Shown here in pieces: positions 55,122-64,000 of a DNA stretch of 64,000 nt. Under the pieces are notes generated by a model, which was given only the letters and a program-made list of their open reading frames with translations, did no database searches and was not told the DNA's origin. Each line of letters opens with the position of its first letter. The stretch's first letter is position 1. Source of the DNA: Mycolicibacterium aubagnense. Its GTDB lineage: Bacteria > Actinomycetota > Actinomycetes > Mycobacteriales > Mycobacteriaceae. The stretch is taken from contig NZ_AP022578.1 in NCBI RefSeq assembly GCF_010730955.1, positions 202,448 through 266,447 of the forward strand. Direction: 5' to 3'. The position numbers were made by a program, and so were the translations under genes.

Positions 55122-56956
55122 GTGAACGCTCGCAACTACTTCGATGACGGTGTCGCTCGCCTGGGCCTGCATTCGGGATCAGCCGACATGGCAGCGGCCC
55201 GTGAATCGTTCCGGCAAGCAATCACATCAGAGCCCAAGATGTGCGATGCGTGGATGGGTCTGGCGATGAGCGGCGAGGTGACCGTGGAGACGCTGCGCGG
55301 CGCTTACGAGTCCCGCGACTACCTGCACTGGGAGGTACGACGCCTCGGGCTGGGTGAAACCGACCTGGCCCCGACGGTACCCACCGCCGGGTACATCACC
55401 ATCTACCCCTACACCGGTGCCTTGATTGGTATAGCGCTGGCGGCGCTGCTCACCGTGGAGCGCCAATTCGGTCAGGCCGAGCAGTTGCTCGCCGAGATCG
55501 ACCTCACGGGCGAGCTGCCTTCCACGGCTCTGCTGCGCGTGTACGTCGGTGCCTGCCTCTACTACGTAGCGCGGCGGTGGGACGACTTGTTGGGTTGGAC
55601 CGCACAGCCGATCCCCTCAGTTAGGCCGGACATCGTGGGCGCGGCCGCCGCGTTGTTGACGGGTATTGCGCACACGGGCTCGGCGAATACGGCGAAGCAC
55701 TCCAACACCTGCAACGCGTTGACACGATCGCCGAGCAGGCCGGCATCGGCGGACCCGATGGCCCCGCGGCGCTGATTTTGTCCGAAGCGGCGTTTCAGCG
55801 CGGCATGCCAGCGCTCGCTAGGCAAGGAGGACGCCGCTCGCACCGCGTTCGCTCAGGCCACCGCCAACGGTGTGCCGCACAACGAAGCCGTTGCGGCGCT
55901 GGCGGACCGACCTACACCGCCGTGGTCACCACGCGCGAAGTACTCGCGGCGCGCACCAATCGGTGGGACGAAACGTCCGGACCGACGGTGGCCGAGTTCA
56001 GTTCCTCGCGACAGCAGGAAGCACGCGCGAAGGCTCTCACCGATGCTGAGGCCGAACTTGACAAGTTCATCGGTCTCGACGAAGTCAAAGACCACGTGCG
56101 CGAGCTCAAGGCCGTGCAGATGTTCGACCAAAAAATGGCCGCCAGAGGCGTCCAGATGGGTGAGCGCTCCGCTCTGCACGCGGTCCTTGCGGGCCCGCCC
56201 GGTACCGGTAAGACCTCGATTGCCCGCGTTGTGGCAAAGATTTACTTCGGCCTCGGGATTCTCGACTCCCCGGAGGTGATCGAGAAGTCTCGGCCTGATC
56301 TAGTCGGCGGCGTGATTGGCGAGACCGAAGCCAAGACTGGAGCAATACTCGCACAGGCCAGGGGCCGTGGGCTTTTCATCGATGAGGCCTACACTCTGTT
56401 CATCGCCGATAACGAGCGTGACTTCGGACGCCTCGCAATCGACATCATCATGAAGTTCGCCGAAGATCACCGCCACGACACCGTGATCTTCCTCGCCGGT
56501 TACCGAGACAAGCTCGATGGCATGTTCGGCTACAACCCGGGTATGCGGGGACGGTTCCCGAACATGCTCGAATTCCGTTCCAACACAAAGTCTGAGCTGG
56601 TGGCCATCGCCGAGACGATGACCGCTCAAAGCCCGTTCAAGCTTTCCGCCAGCAAGCGGATGGCGTTCAATCTTTCCGCCGAAGCGCGGGCGGCATTCGC
56701 AAGCACAGCCGAATGGGCCTGCAACTCGACATCGCCGGACCCCGAGGTCCCGGCCATGGTTGATTACATCAACAACGGTCGATTCGCGCGCAACGTCATT
56801 GAGGCCGCCATCGTCAAAGCCAAGGTCCGCGTCATGCTCGACGAGGCGATCGACGTCGACACTGCCGGGTTGGACACAGTGCTAACGATTTCCGAGGTGG
56901 ACATGAAGTCCGCTATCGCGCAAGTTCTGCGCATGTATAACGTTGCCGTGCAGTAA
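55122..56956 (+). pseudogene. eccA: EccA-like AAA+ ATPase (type VII secretion), N-terminal half frameshifted
   Basis: The N-terminal TPR-like domain is seen in pieces: GVARLGLHSGSADMAAARES and YLHWEVRRLGLGETDLAP, then in other frames YGEALQHLQRVDTIAEQAGI, RSLGKEDAARTAFAQATANG and TYTAVVTTREVLAARTNRWD (shifts near 55680, 55808 and 55910). The C-terminal AAA domain is intact: FIGLDEVKDHVRELK, Walker A AGPPGTGKTS, Walker B GLFIDEAYTL, MRGRFPNMLEF. The total of about 611 codons equals a normal EccA. EccA assists ESX secretion; finding it beside a VirB4-like gene recalls mycobacterial conjugative plasmids that carry both systems. An AAA-only product from a later start is possible. Confidence 0.8.
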
Positions 56957-56982
56957 TTTTCAGTTGTGTCCCAGAACGCCGC

Positions 56983-57369
56983 TCAGCCATTGCTGGAGCA
57001 GAATATGCACGGGTCGCCGTGTTCGCTTCCGTAGTCGGCGTAGCCGGCGACGGTGCTCACCACGGCGGCTGCGGCGGCTTCATCGAGCATCGGGATGGCC
57101 GGGTCAGCGCTGGGCCAGTGAAGGGCGCCGATGCTGGCCACCAGCGGCATGCGGTCATGAGGGCTGGCCGTGATGTCGGCCGCAGCCCTGCCATCGACAA
57201 ACAGTGTGTACATGTCGTGCTTGGGAACCCAAAGTTCAGCCGCAGTACCCACCAACACCGGTCTTCGTGCGCAGCGAACGGAAAGTGCTTGTGTCCAGTT
57301 GCTCGCCACAGTGGCAGAGCCGCGGTGTCGATCGCCGCACCTGGATTGGGTGCGAAGTTGCTGCCCATG
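56983..57369 (-). pseudogene. Hypothetical protein, probably frameshifted
   Basis: ATG 57369 begins MGSNFAPNPGAAIDTAALPL and FPFAAHEDRCWWVLRLNFGF. A shift near 57230 then gives HDMYTLFVDGRAAADITASP, MPLVASIGALHWPSADPAIP and a C-terminus ending CIFCSSNG. Both halves read well together, as one protein of about 128 residues. No family recognised. It diverges from the gene at 57381 with only 11 bp between starts. Confidence 0.5.
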
Positions 57370-57380
57370 GCGCCGATCCT

Positions 57381-57692
57381 ATGCGCAGATCGATCCTGAT
57401 GCGGGCGTGCGGCTACGGTGGCGCCGTGGTAAACCCGGCCCCGACACTGTCCCGCACCTGCGCGGGATGGGCCAGCACCGCTGGATTCACCGTCGGCACT
57501 CACGAGTGCGCGACCACGCTGCGACCCACGACCGGTCACGGCACCAGTTGGTACCAAATCCGCGACCGCGGGCAAGGCCGGGTCGAGCTGACCGAAATCG
57601 ACGCAGACGGGGATGAGCATACCGAGCTCTACGCCGCAGGCATCGACATCTTGAGCGCTTCCTCATCGGTCCGCTGGTTCTATAGCCACTGA
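57381..57692 (+). CDS. Hypothetical small protein, possibly of an immunity-protein type
   Basis: 103 residues (alternative ATG at 57399). WYQIRDRGQGRVELTEIDAD and EHTELYAAGIDILSASSSV look like a compact alpha/beta protein. The pattern reminds me of Imm61-type immunity proteins found near mycobacterial type VII toxins, but I cannot confirm this, and no toxin gene is visible. The C-terminus (VRWFYSH) may be shortened. It is face to face with the minus-strand hypothetical. Confidence 0.4.
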   Translation: MRRSILMRACGYGGAVVNPAPTLSRTCAGWASTAGFTVGTHECATTLRPTTGHGTSWYQIRDRGQGRVELTEIDADGDEHTELYAAGIDILSASSSVRWFYSH

Positions 57693-57736
57693 CTTGTTGT
57701 TGCTATGCTCGCTCCACCCTCGGGCTGGGAGCCAAC

Positions 57737-59089
57737 ATGCAGACATGGTCGGTGGTTCGCTACGACATCAACGTGCTCGCTCACGGTTGGCCGACGGAGA
57801 TCACGGGCCCGATTCCTGACATCGGCGACGTGTTGTCGCGTTGGAAAGACGTTGATGGACAGCGCTTTCTCATACGCAGCGACGGGTTTGTCGATGTTCG
57901 AGTCAACGCGTTCTTGGCTTCCGCTCGGATGCGAGTGCTTGCGAGTAACACAAACCGTGACTACGCACAGTCGCTGTGTTTGTGGCTGAACTTCTTGCAG
58001 ACCAGTGGACGCGTGTGGTCTGAAGCGACCGAGGAAGACACAGAGGATTTCGAGTTCTGGAGGCGCACCGACCCGAACAACCTGACTCCTGTTGGCGCTT
58101 CGGCTTTTTCGAAGGATATTGCGGCGTGCAAGAAATTCTATTCGTGGGCCGCGGAGCGGTTCGCAGATGTCGTCGACATCTTCCTGTCCGTTGATTCGCC
58201 GCCGTCTAAGCGGTCGGCCAGTTCGATGGCTCGATCCTGCCGCGGTAGATCGTTGGCGCGATGTTGGGTTGCGTGGCCGGGATCTTCGGGGCCACAGGGA
58301 CCGATCGTGCCGCACCCGCAATGAGCAGCGCGATGTCGCGTTTTTCGACGGACTGTATGGAACGGGGTTACGGCTGTCGGAATGGGCTTCGGTCACGATC
58401 GATGAACTTCAACACTGGGTGTCGACCGGCCCTTCTATAAGTGTCACTTGGCCGACAAATGTGCCAAGGGTGGCTATGGCCACCCGTATTGGATGCCGCG
58501 GCACGTGCTGGCGGGGATTTGTGCGTATGTGGAGGGTTCCAGGGCCCGGGCTGTTCGCGGCGCCCAAGAGCGGTCGCTACGCGCAACTGGGCGACGCGAT
58601 CGTCGTGGGCGTCGCGAAGCGACCAGGAACAGTAAACTGCCCGACGGTAACGGTGGATTCATCGACCGCGCTTGGAACACGACCGGTCCAGCGTTGCGCC
58701 GCAGGCTATTTCGCCACGCAAGCTGGTCTGGAGCCATTGTGGTTGTGGCTGAACGAAAATGGTCTCCCGCGCGACGCGCACGGATGGCACCACACGTTCG
58801 CTGCAGCGAACGATCGTATCGCCACACTGGGTGTGGAGAACTTCACCTGCACACCGCATATGCTGCGGCACTCCTTCGCCCTGCGGTGGTTCTCCATTGG
58901 GAAACTGGTCTATTCCTCGAGACTCGGTCACCTCTCAGAGGAGGAGGCCCGTGATTTCGAGTCCAATTCGGTGATACCTGGCACCTGGTGCAGACGATGT
59001 TGGGGCACCGGCATGTCGAAACTACCAGGAACGTCTACCTGAACGCTCGGGAATTGCATCTGATGGGCGAGAATCACCTGGTTGCCTGA
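57737..59089 (+). pseudogene. Tyrosine recombinase, multiple frameshifts
   Basis: Part 1 carries the SAM-like N-terminal domain (NRDYAQSLCLWLNFLQTSGR, SKDIAACKKFYSWAAERF). A shift near 58200 gives RRLSGRPVRWLDP and LYGTGLRLSEWASVTIDEL (first Arg). A further frame gives CAKGGYGHPYWMPRHVLAGI. It then returns to GWHHTFAAANDRIATL and CTPHMLRHSFALRWF (HxxR), and a last shift gives QTMLGHRHVETTRNVYLNAR with His and the nucleophile Tyr, ending at 59089. All catalytic blocks are present in order, so it is a recently broken integrase. Confidence 0.8.
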
Positions 59090-59288
59090 TGGAGTCGGGG
59101 TTTTAGGCTAGCGGATATAGGGCATGAAAAGGGCTGCTGGCCAGTCTATTTGCCAAAGTGATCTCGTTTGATGCATGATTCGATCACTGTTCGGTGGCGT
59201 TGGGGGTCGGGTTGCGGCAGGTTGATCTGGCTGGGGCAGCACATCTGGAGCTGGTGTCCGGTATCGCACACTGCGTCCGCAAGATGCG

Positions 59289-60311
59289 ATGGCGGAGGCG
59301 ATGTTTCGTGGCTGGCGTGCTCAGCAGGCTGCTCGGGGGCTTCGTGAGAGACAGTCACGGCGCGGGAGAAGCTGGTCCGTCGGTTCATGGATTTCGTCAA
59401 TGACTATCCGTGGCAGTGGACCCCGACGCATATCGACGAGTGGTCGCTCTGGTTGGTCAGCGAAGCACCTGGCACCGTCGACGATCCGCGGCTACCAATG
59501 CTCGTTACGGCTGTTCAGCGAGTTTCTGATCGACGGCCGCTACGGGTGGGCGTTGGCATGCGAGGAAGAGTTCGGCACCCATCCGGTGGCGATCTGCCAC
59601 GAATGGAACACGATCGCGCATTTGAACGACTACGAGGTCGGCCGGAGGCCAGGCCGTTCACACGTGAGGAGATGCAGCGGTTCCTGGACTACGCCGACGA
59701 CCAGGTCGATCGTGCGGTGCGGGCGAAACGTAAAGGGGCTTGCTGCTTTCCGCGATGCCACCGTCTTCAAGGTGATCTACGGGTGGGGTTGCGTCGGACC
59801 GAGACCGCCAAACTTGACCTGGTGGATTTCGGCCGCAATCCTGCGGCGCCGCAGTTCGGCAGGTTCGGCACGCTCAACGTGCGTTACGGCAAGGCGAAAC
59901 GGGACAGCCGCCGCGGCGGAACGTGTTGTCGGTGATGGATTGGGCGGTAGAGGCGGTCGCTGATTATGTCGAGAATGTGCGGCCGAAGTTCGGCTGCCCC
60001 GATCATCCGGCGCTGTGGGTGACCGGAGCGGGCGGGCGGATCAGGGCCGCGGAGATCAACGCTCGGTTCGTCTCCTATCGGGATGCGCTGAAGTTGCCGA
60101 AAGACCTTGTGCCCCACTCAATCCGTCACTCCTTTGTCACGCACCTCACCGAAGATGGTGTTGACCGGCGGTTCATCAATCCCAGGTTGGGCACGAATGC
60201 GACAGTTCCACGGCCATCTACACCCACGTCAGCTCCGATTTCATGAACACCATGCTGCACAAGGCGCTCGCGCCCGTGCTTGGTCGGACCCCTCCAGCAG
60301 ACAAGGACTGA
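59289..60311 (+). pseudogene. Tyrosine recombinase of cassette 2, multiple frameshifts
   Basis: The pieces in order are MAEAMFRGWRAQQAARGLRE, RRFMDFVNDYPWQWTPTHID, LAPSTIRGYQCSLRLFSEFL, EARPFTREEMQRFLDYADDQ, VFKVIYGWG with LRRTETAKLDLVDFG (first Arg), WAVEAVADYVENVRPKFG, PHSIRHSFVTHLTEDGVDRR (HxxR), then after a shift near 60190 VGHECDSSTAIYTHVSSDFM with His and Tyr. At least five frame changes. Its stop overlaps the start of the XRE gene (TGATG). The layout is the same as cassette 1 at 8148-10149. Confidence 0.82.
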
Positions 60312-60639
60312 TGATGCCCGCCAAGCTCGACTACCACTGGCATCTGCGCACGGTCATGGCCGCCGGCGGCATGTTCGCGACCACCGATCTGATCGAGCCG
60401 CTGGAGCAGCGCGGCATCACCTTGTCGTCCAGTCAGGTCTACCGGCTCGTGGTCGAGCGACCCGAACGGCTGAGCCTGAAGATCCTGATGGCGCTGCTGG
60501 ACATCCTCGACTGCACGATGGACGACTTGATCGAGCCGGCCGTCTCGGCCGAGCAGGCGCCCGCGGGAAGAAGGCGGTCGGCGCCGAAGCCGGCCTCGGG
60601 GCTTGCGACAAGCGGGCGCGCATTCGCGGCGCCGAGTGA
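60311..60639 (+). CDS. Small XRE/Cro-type DNA-binding protein (cassette 2)
   Basis: About 108 residues. The first 80 are clear: HWHLRTVMAAGGMFATTDLI, GITLSSSQVYRLVVERPERL, SLKILMALLDILDCTMDDLI. The LSS-x-V recognition region and the LxALxDxLxCTxDDL closing helix match the cassette-1 protein. Near 60567 the frame probably shifts, because the neighbouring frame (KKAVGAEAGLGACDKRARIR) gives the expected tail and a stop overlapping the GTG of the next gene. If unshifted the frame runs on to 60706. Confidence 0.75.
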
Positions 60640-63041
60640 CCACCAGCGATCGGTCGGTTTCAGACCCGGTCGGGTTCATCACGGACTTGGTCGCGGCGGT
60701 CGATGATCGGCTCACACTCGAGCGGGCCAGGTCGTCATCACCCGCGTCGCGGGTGGGCGAGCGAAATCGCGGCGCCTGGCAGCGTTTCTTGCCCAGCGCC
60801 CAGCGGTGCTGACCGATGGACGCTCTCCGGCGCCGCGGGCGGTCGGTGACCTGCTGATCGCCCTGAGAAGGCCGGCGCAGAGGTTTCGCCGCCGGTCTGC
60901 GCCGAGTGCGGCACGCCGATGCGGACCCTCCAGCGTCGTGGTCAGGACTGGTTCTGCGGGGCCTGTAGCGTGCGTCCGGCCCGTGTGCGGCCTGCGGGCA
61001 GCTTCGGCATGTCTCGACCCGGGATCGCGCCGGTGGGGCCGCTGCGCGCAATGCCCTGACCGCGACGACCGCGATCCGATCTCGGTCATCCACACCGTGG
61101 TGGCCCGGCTGGATCCGGCCGTCGACCGCGACCTCGTCGCCAGTGCGGTCAGCAGACTTGCGTCCCGGCCCGCGCATCAACGCAAGGTCGCCTGGGCCTG
61201 AAGCTGCACCCGAATTACTCACCGGCGCCGGGCATCTCGCCCCATCCGGGCGATCATCCCGCTGATCGATGCCCTGCACGCAGCAGGAGTCGCCGGGATC
61301 GTGCGGCCGGCATGCCCGCGCTGCGGTCGCGTCGTGCGGATCGACAAACCTCTTGACGGGCAACGCGTGTGCCGCACCTGCATCGCCCACACCCGCATCG
61401 AAGAATGCGCACGCTGCGGCGCGCGCCGCGAACCGGCCACTCGTGACCAGCAGGGCCGACCACTATGTCCAAACTGTTTGGTCACCGACCCTGACAACCT
61501 CGAAGACTGCCTCAACTGCGGTCGCCGCCGTCCGGTCAGCCTCCGGACCCCAGACGGGCCGATCTGCAGCACCTGCCCGTCCTTGCCGACCGCTTCCTGC
61601 TCGATCTGCGGCGACGAAAAGCCCTGCGGCACATCTCGAATCACCGGCCGACCATGGTGTCCTGCCTGCCAGCGCCGCACCGCCCGATGCAGCTCGTGCG
61701 GACGGACCGCCGCAGTGATCTCGGGCACCCTCGCCCAGCCGCACTGCGAGGACTGCACCACCCGCGCCATCTGGCGCGATTGCCAACCTGCAGCGACCCG
61801 TCCTATCCGCACCCTGGTCAATGCGTTCGATGCCGAATCAATCAGCGTCTCAACGAGATCATCGGTCCGCCGTCGGCATCGCTTCATCCGGGGCTGCAGG
61901 CTTTGCGGCACAACATCGCTACCGCAGAACACCCCATCACCGCCATGCGATGGCTGAAGAAGATCCGTCGCGCCGGTGCTGGCCGATCTCGCTGCCGGGC
62001 GCAGGGCGTTGACCCACGAAGCGCTCGACGAGCTGCCCCACAGTCAGCCTCTGGCGCACCTGCGCCATGTCCTCATCGGCGTGGGCGCCCTGCCGCGACG
62101 CGATGAGCACATGGTCCGCATCGAGCGGTTCATCGATCAGACCCTGGCTGCGCACGCGAACCTCGAGCAGCGGCAGGCGCTGCACCGCTACACGGTCTGG
62201 CACCTGATCCGTCGACTGCGGCAACGCAACAACGGGCACGCCATCACCATCCAGCAGTTCAACTCGGTGCGCCAACGCACCCACGCGGCCATCGCCTTCC
62301 TGGACTGGCTCACCGAACACCAGCTCACCCTCGGCAGCTGTCAGCAGGCCGACCTGGATCGCTGGCTCACCGACGCCGCCGCGACACATCGCGGGGCAGC
62401 GGGACACTTCATCCGATGGGCGCACAAGAACAAGCTGACCAGCGTCCGCATCGGCGCACACCGCTGGATGGGCCCCCCCGACCGCTCGATGACCAGAACC
62501 GCTGGAACATCGCGCGCCGCCTGTTGCACGACGACAGCCTCAAGCCCGATGACCGGCTGGCCGGCCTGCTCGTTCTCTCTACGCGCAGACACCGGCTGCG
62601 ATCTGCCGAATGACCATCGTCGATATCGAACTCGACGCTGATCCGGTCCGGCTGCACCTCGGCAGCTCGCCGATACACCTACCCGAGCCGGTTGCCGGCC
62701 TGGCCCGATTGAATATGTCAAATCGCAAGGGCCACGCAACCATGGCGCGCTGACCCCTCGATCTGGCTCTTTCCGGGCGGCCAACCCGGCCGGCCCATCA
62801 GCACCGGCCAGCTGACCCAACGATTGAACCGACTCGGCATCCGTCCCGGCGCCGCCCGCAGCACCGCACTGTTTCAACTCGCCACCGAGATCCGGCAGCA
62901 ATCCTGGCCCGCACCCTCGGCATCCATACCGACGTCGCCGTCTCCTGGCAACGCCTCTCCGCCGGCGACTGGACCAACTACGCCGCCGTCATCAGCAGCC
63001 GACCACAATCGCTGGCCCGCAACACGGAAACACGGGCATAG
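60636..63041 (+). pseudogene. Multi-zinc-ribbon recombinase-like protein (cassette 2), frameshifted
   Basis: The reconstructed length is about 800 residues. The N-terminus is DPVGFITDLVAAVDDRLTLE. A series of Cys-pair zinc ribbons follows: CAECGTPM/FCGACS, then RPACPRCGRVV/VCRTC, CARCGARR/LCPNC, CLNCGRRR/ICSTC, CSICGDEK/WCPAC, CSSCGRTA/HCEDC. After it come helical recombinase-like parts: RIERFIDQTLAAHANLEQRQ, HAAIAFLDWLTEHQLTLGSC, then in another frame DDSLKPDDRLAGLLVL and QLTQRLNRLGIRPGAARSTA, and finally GIHTDVAVSWQRLSAGDWTN to the stop. At least six frameshifts. I see no HxxR or Tyr, so it may be a non-catalytic partner of the recombinase. Confidence 0.7.
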
Positions 63042-63170
63042 TGCCTACATGCGACACACCCCAACAGTGAACATCCCGGGGCTGGTTCTGGTCGCGAAAT
63101 CGGACGCCGTTTCATCGCGAATCTCGACAATACGTAGGTGTGGGAAAGTTCGAGTCCGTGAAATATTACG

Positions 63171-64000
63171 TCACCGCGGGTCTTTGACGGACGGCATGGG
63201 GTGTGGTCTCTCACTGGCGAAGTACAGGCCGATGACCGCGGCGAGTGCCGCCCGGTACTGAACGTGGCCAGTGCTGCGGTGAACCCGGTGGTGAGCAGCG
63301 CTTGGAACAAGGCTTCCGGCGCCGAAGCCGATGAACAGGGTGCAGACGTTGAGGCCCATCGCCTGGCCGCGTTGGGCGGACAGCTGGGTGACGATCCCGG
63401 CCAGCAGCGGCTGGGTCAGGTCGTAGCCAGGGACAGCATGCCGACAGCGAGGGCAGCCAGGATCAGCGGAACAGGGAGTGCGAGGAGCAGGGCGGCAGTG
63501 GACGCGACGGCCAGACCGAGGGGGATGAGTCGGGTGCGCCCGTATCGGTCGGCGAGCCGGCCGATGGCAGGACCGAAGAGAAACCGGGAACGCCGTAGAG
63601 CAGCAGCACGCCAGGCCGATACCGACCAGCGTCAGACCGAATCGCTGGCTGAAATAGACGCCCAGCCAGGTATAGATGCCGGAGTGGATCACCGCGTTGA
63701 TCAGGACATAGCCGTAGGTGCGGCGGGCACGCTGTTGGCGCAGCAGCGTGAAGTAGCCGCGCGCGATCTGCCCGACGCTTCGACGCTGCAGCGCGGACCC
63801 ACCCTGCAGCTGCGAGCGCCGAAGCGTAAGTGCCACAAGCACGATCGCGGCGAGCCCGGCCACCCGAGAAACAGACCCTGCCAGCCGATCAGCGGTTCCA
63901 GCAGCGCCCCGGCACTGGAACCGAAGGCCATACAGCCATCGCGCCGAAAAGCCAGCCCAGCGCATGACCGCGCCGCTCGTAGGGGAACACATCACCGATC
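63171..64000 (-). pseudogene. MFS transporter, broken and running off the window
   Basis: Minus-strand pieces read ALTLRRSQLQGGSALQRRSV, YGYVLINAVIHSGIYTWLGV, YFSQRFGLTLVGIGLA, QPLLAGIVTQLSAQRGQAMG, LNVCTLFIGFGAGSL and AVIGLYFASERP, and in another frame AFGSSAGALLEPLIGWQGLF. These are typical membrane segments and loops of major-facilitator proteins. Several frame changes (near 63420, 63580, 63870) break it. The 5' end lies beyond the window, and the cargo is unknown. The 129 bp between this gene and cassette 2 hold nothing I recognise. Confidence 0.65.

Noticed and set aside
55122..56956. A complete type VII secretion locus
   Set aside because: Only the EccA-like ATPase is present. No EccB, EccC, EccD, EccE, MycP, PE/PPE or WXG100 genes are recognisable within the window.
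1..64000. CRISPR arrays, tRNA or rRNA genes, riboswitches
   Set aside because: I saw no regularly spaced repeats, no cloverleaf-like genes and no recognisable riboswitch in either strand. A systematic covariance-model search would be needed to exclude small RNAs.

Overview
The window looks like a stretch of a Mycobacterium/Mycolicibacterium-type actinobacterial replicon. It is GC-rich, with frequent GTG starts and ATGA/GTGA gene overlaps, and it carries an IS1081-like element, a CYP153-type P450, an NDMA-dependent alcohol dehydrogenase and an EccA-like ATPase. It reads as an accessory region (plasmid or integrated conjugative island): a largely intact oxidative catabolic block sits between heavily decayed mobile DNA.

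Layout. (1) 1-10.6 kb: the 3' end of a Tn554-like transposon, a P450 with a TetR regulator, a 3-hydroxyacyl-CoA dehydrogenase homologue lacking the catalytic His, a decayed second P450, another TetR gene with palindromic operators, an IS21 remnant, an IS1081-like element, a TetR gene, and a damaged cassette of tyrosine recombinase + small XRE protein + zinc-ribbon recombinase-like protein lying between two halves of an IS256 transposase. (2) 10.7-35.6 kb: the catabolic block. An AraC regulator diverges from ferredoxin-CYP153-ferredoxin reductase, followed by SCP2, FadD, NDMA-alcohol dehydrogenase, a BtrH_N protein, a thioesterase, two ferritin-like diiron proteins, an SDR, three Baeyer-Villiger-type monooxygenases with an HSL-type esterase, a second P450, a transglutaminase-like protein, a second (internally deleted) FadD and an acyl-CoA dehydrogenase. 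(3) 35.6-39.5 kb: IS110, IS3 and IS256 insertions, one nested, around a creatininase fragment. (4) 39.5-43.0 kb: a decayed AICE-like unit (FtsK tail, RepSA-like initiator, small protein, serine recombinase). (5) 43.0-57.0 kb: a conjugation-type module with divergent regulation: XRE repressor, membrane proteins, TcpC-like protein, three tandem small membrane proteins, VirB4-like ATPase (frameshifted and IS-interrupted), TrbL/VirB6-like protein and an EccA-like AAA+ ATPase. (6) 57.0-64 kb: two frameshifted tyrosine recombinases, a second XRE/zinc-ribbon recombinase cassette, and a broken MFS transporter running off the edge.

How it may work (inference): the catabolic block holds enzymes for terminal hydroxylation (CYP153 plus redox partners) and for oxidation of alcohol to ketone to ester to alcohol plus acid (dehydrogenases, BVMOs, esterase), feeding FadD/FadE and beta-oxidation of an alkyl or alicyclic substrate. 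Regulation would be by the AraC protein and several TetR proteins.

Most interesting points: the same recombinase/XRE/zinc-ribbon cassette occurs twice; a duplicated FadD/BtrH_N/transglutaminase set has decayed so that exactly one intact copy of each gene remains; two IS insertions can be removed in silico, with target duplications, to restore the interrupted reading frames. Frameshifts are concentrated in the mobile segments and nearly absent from the catabolic block, which favours real decay over general sequencing error, though individual frameshifts would need raw reads to confirm.
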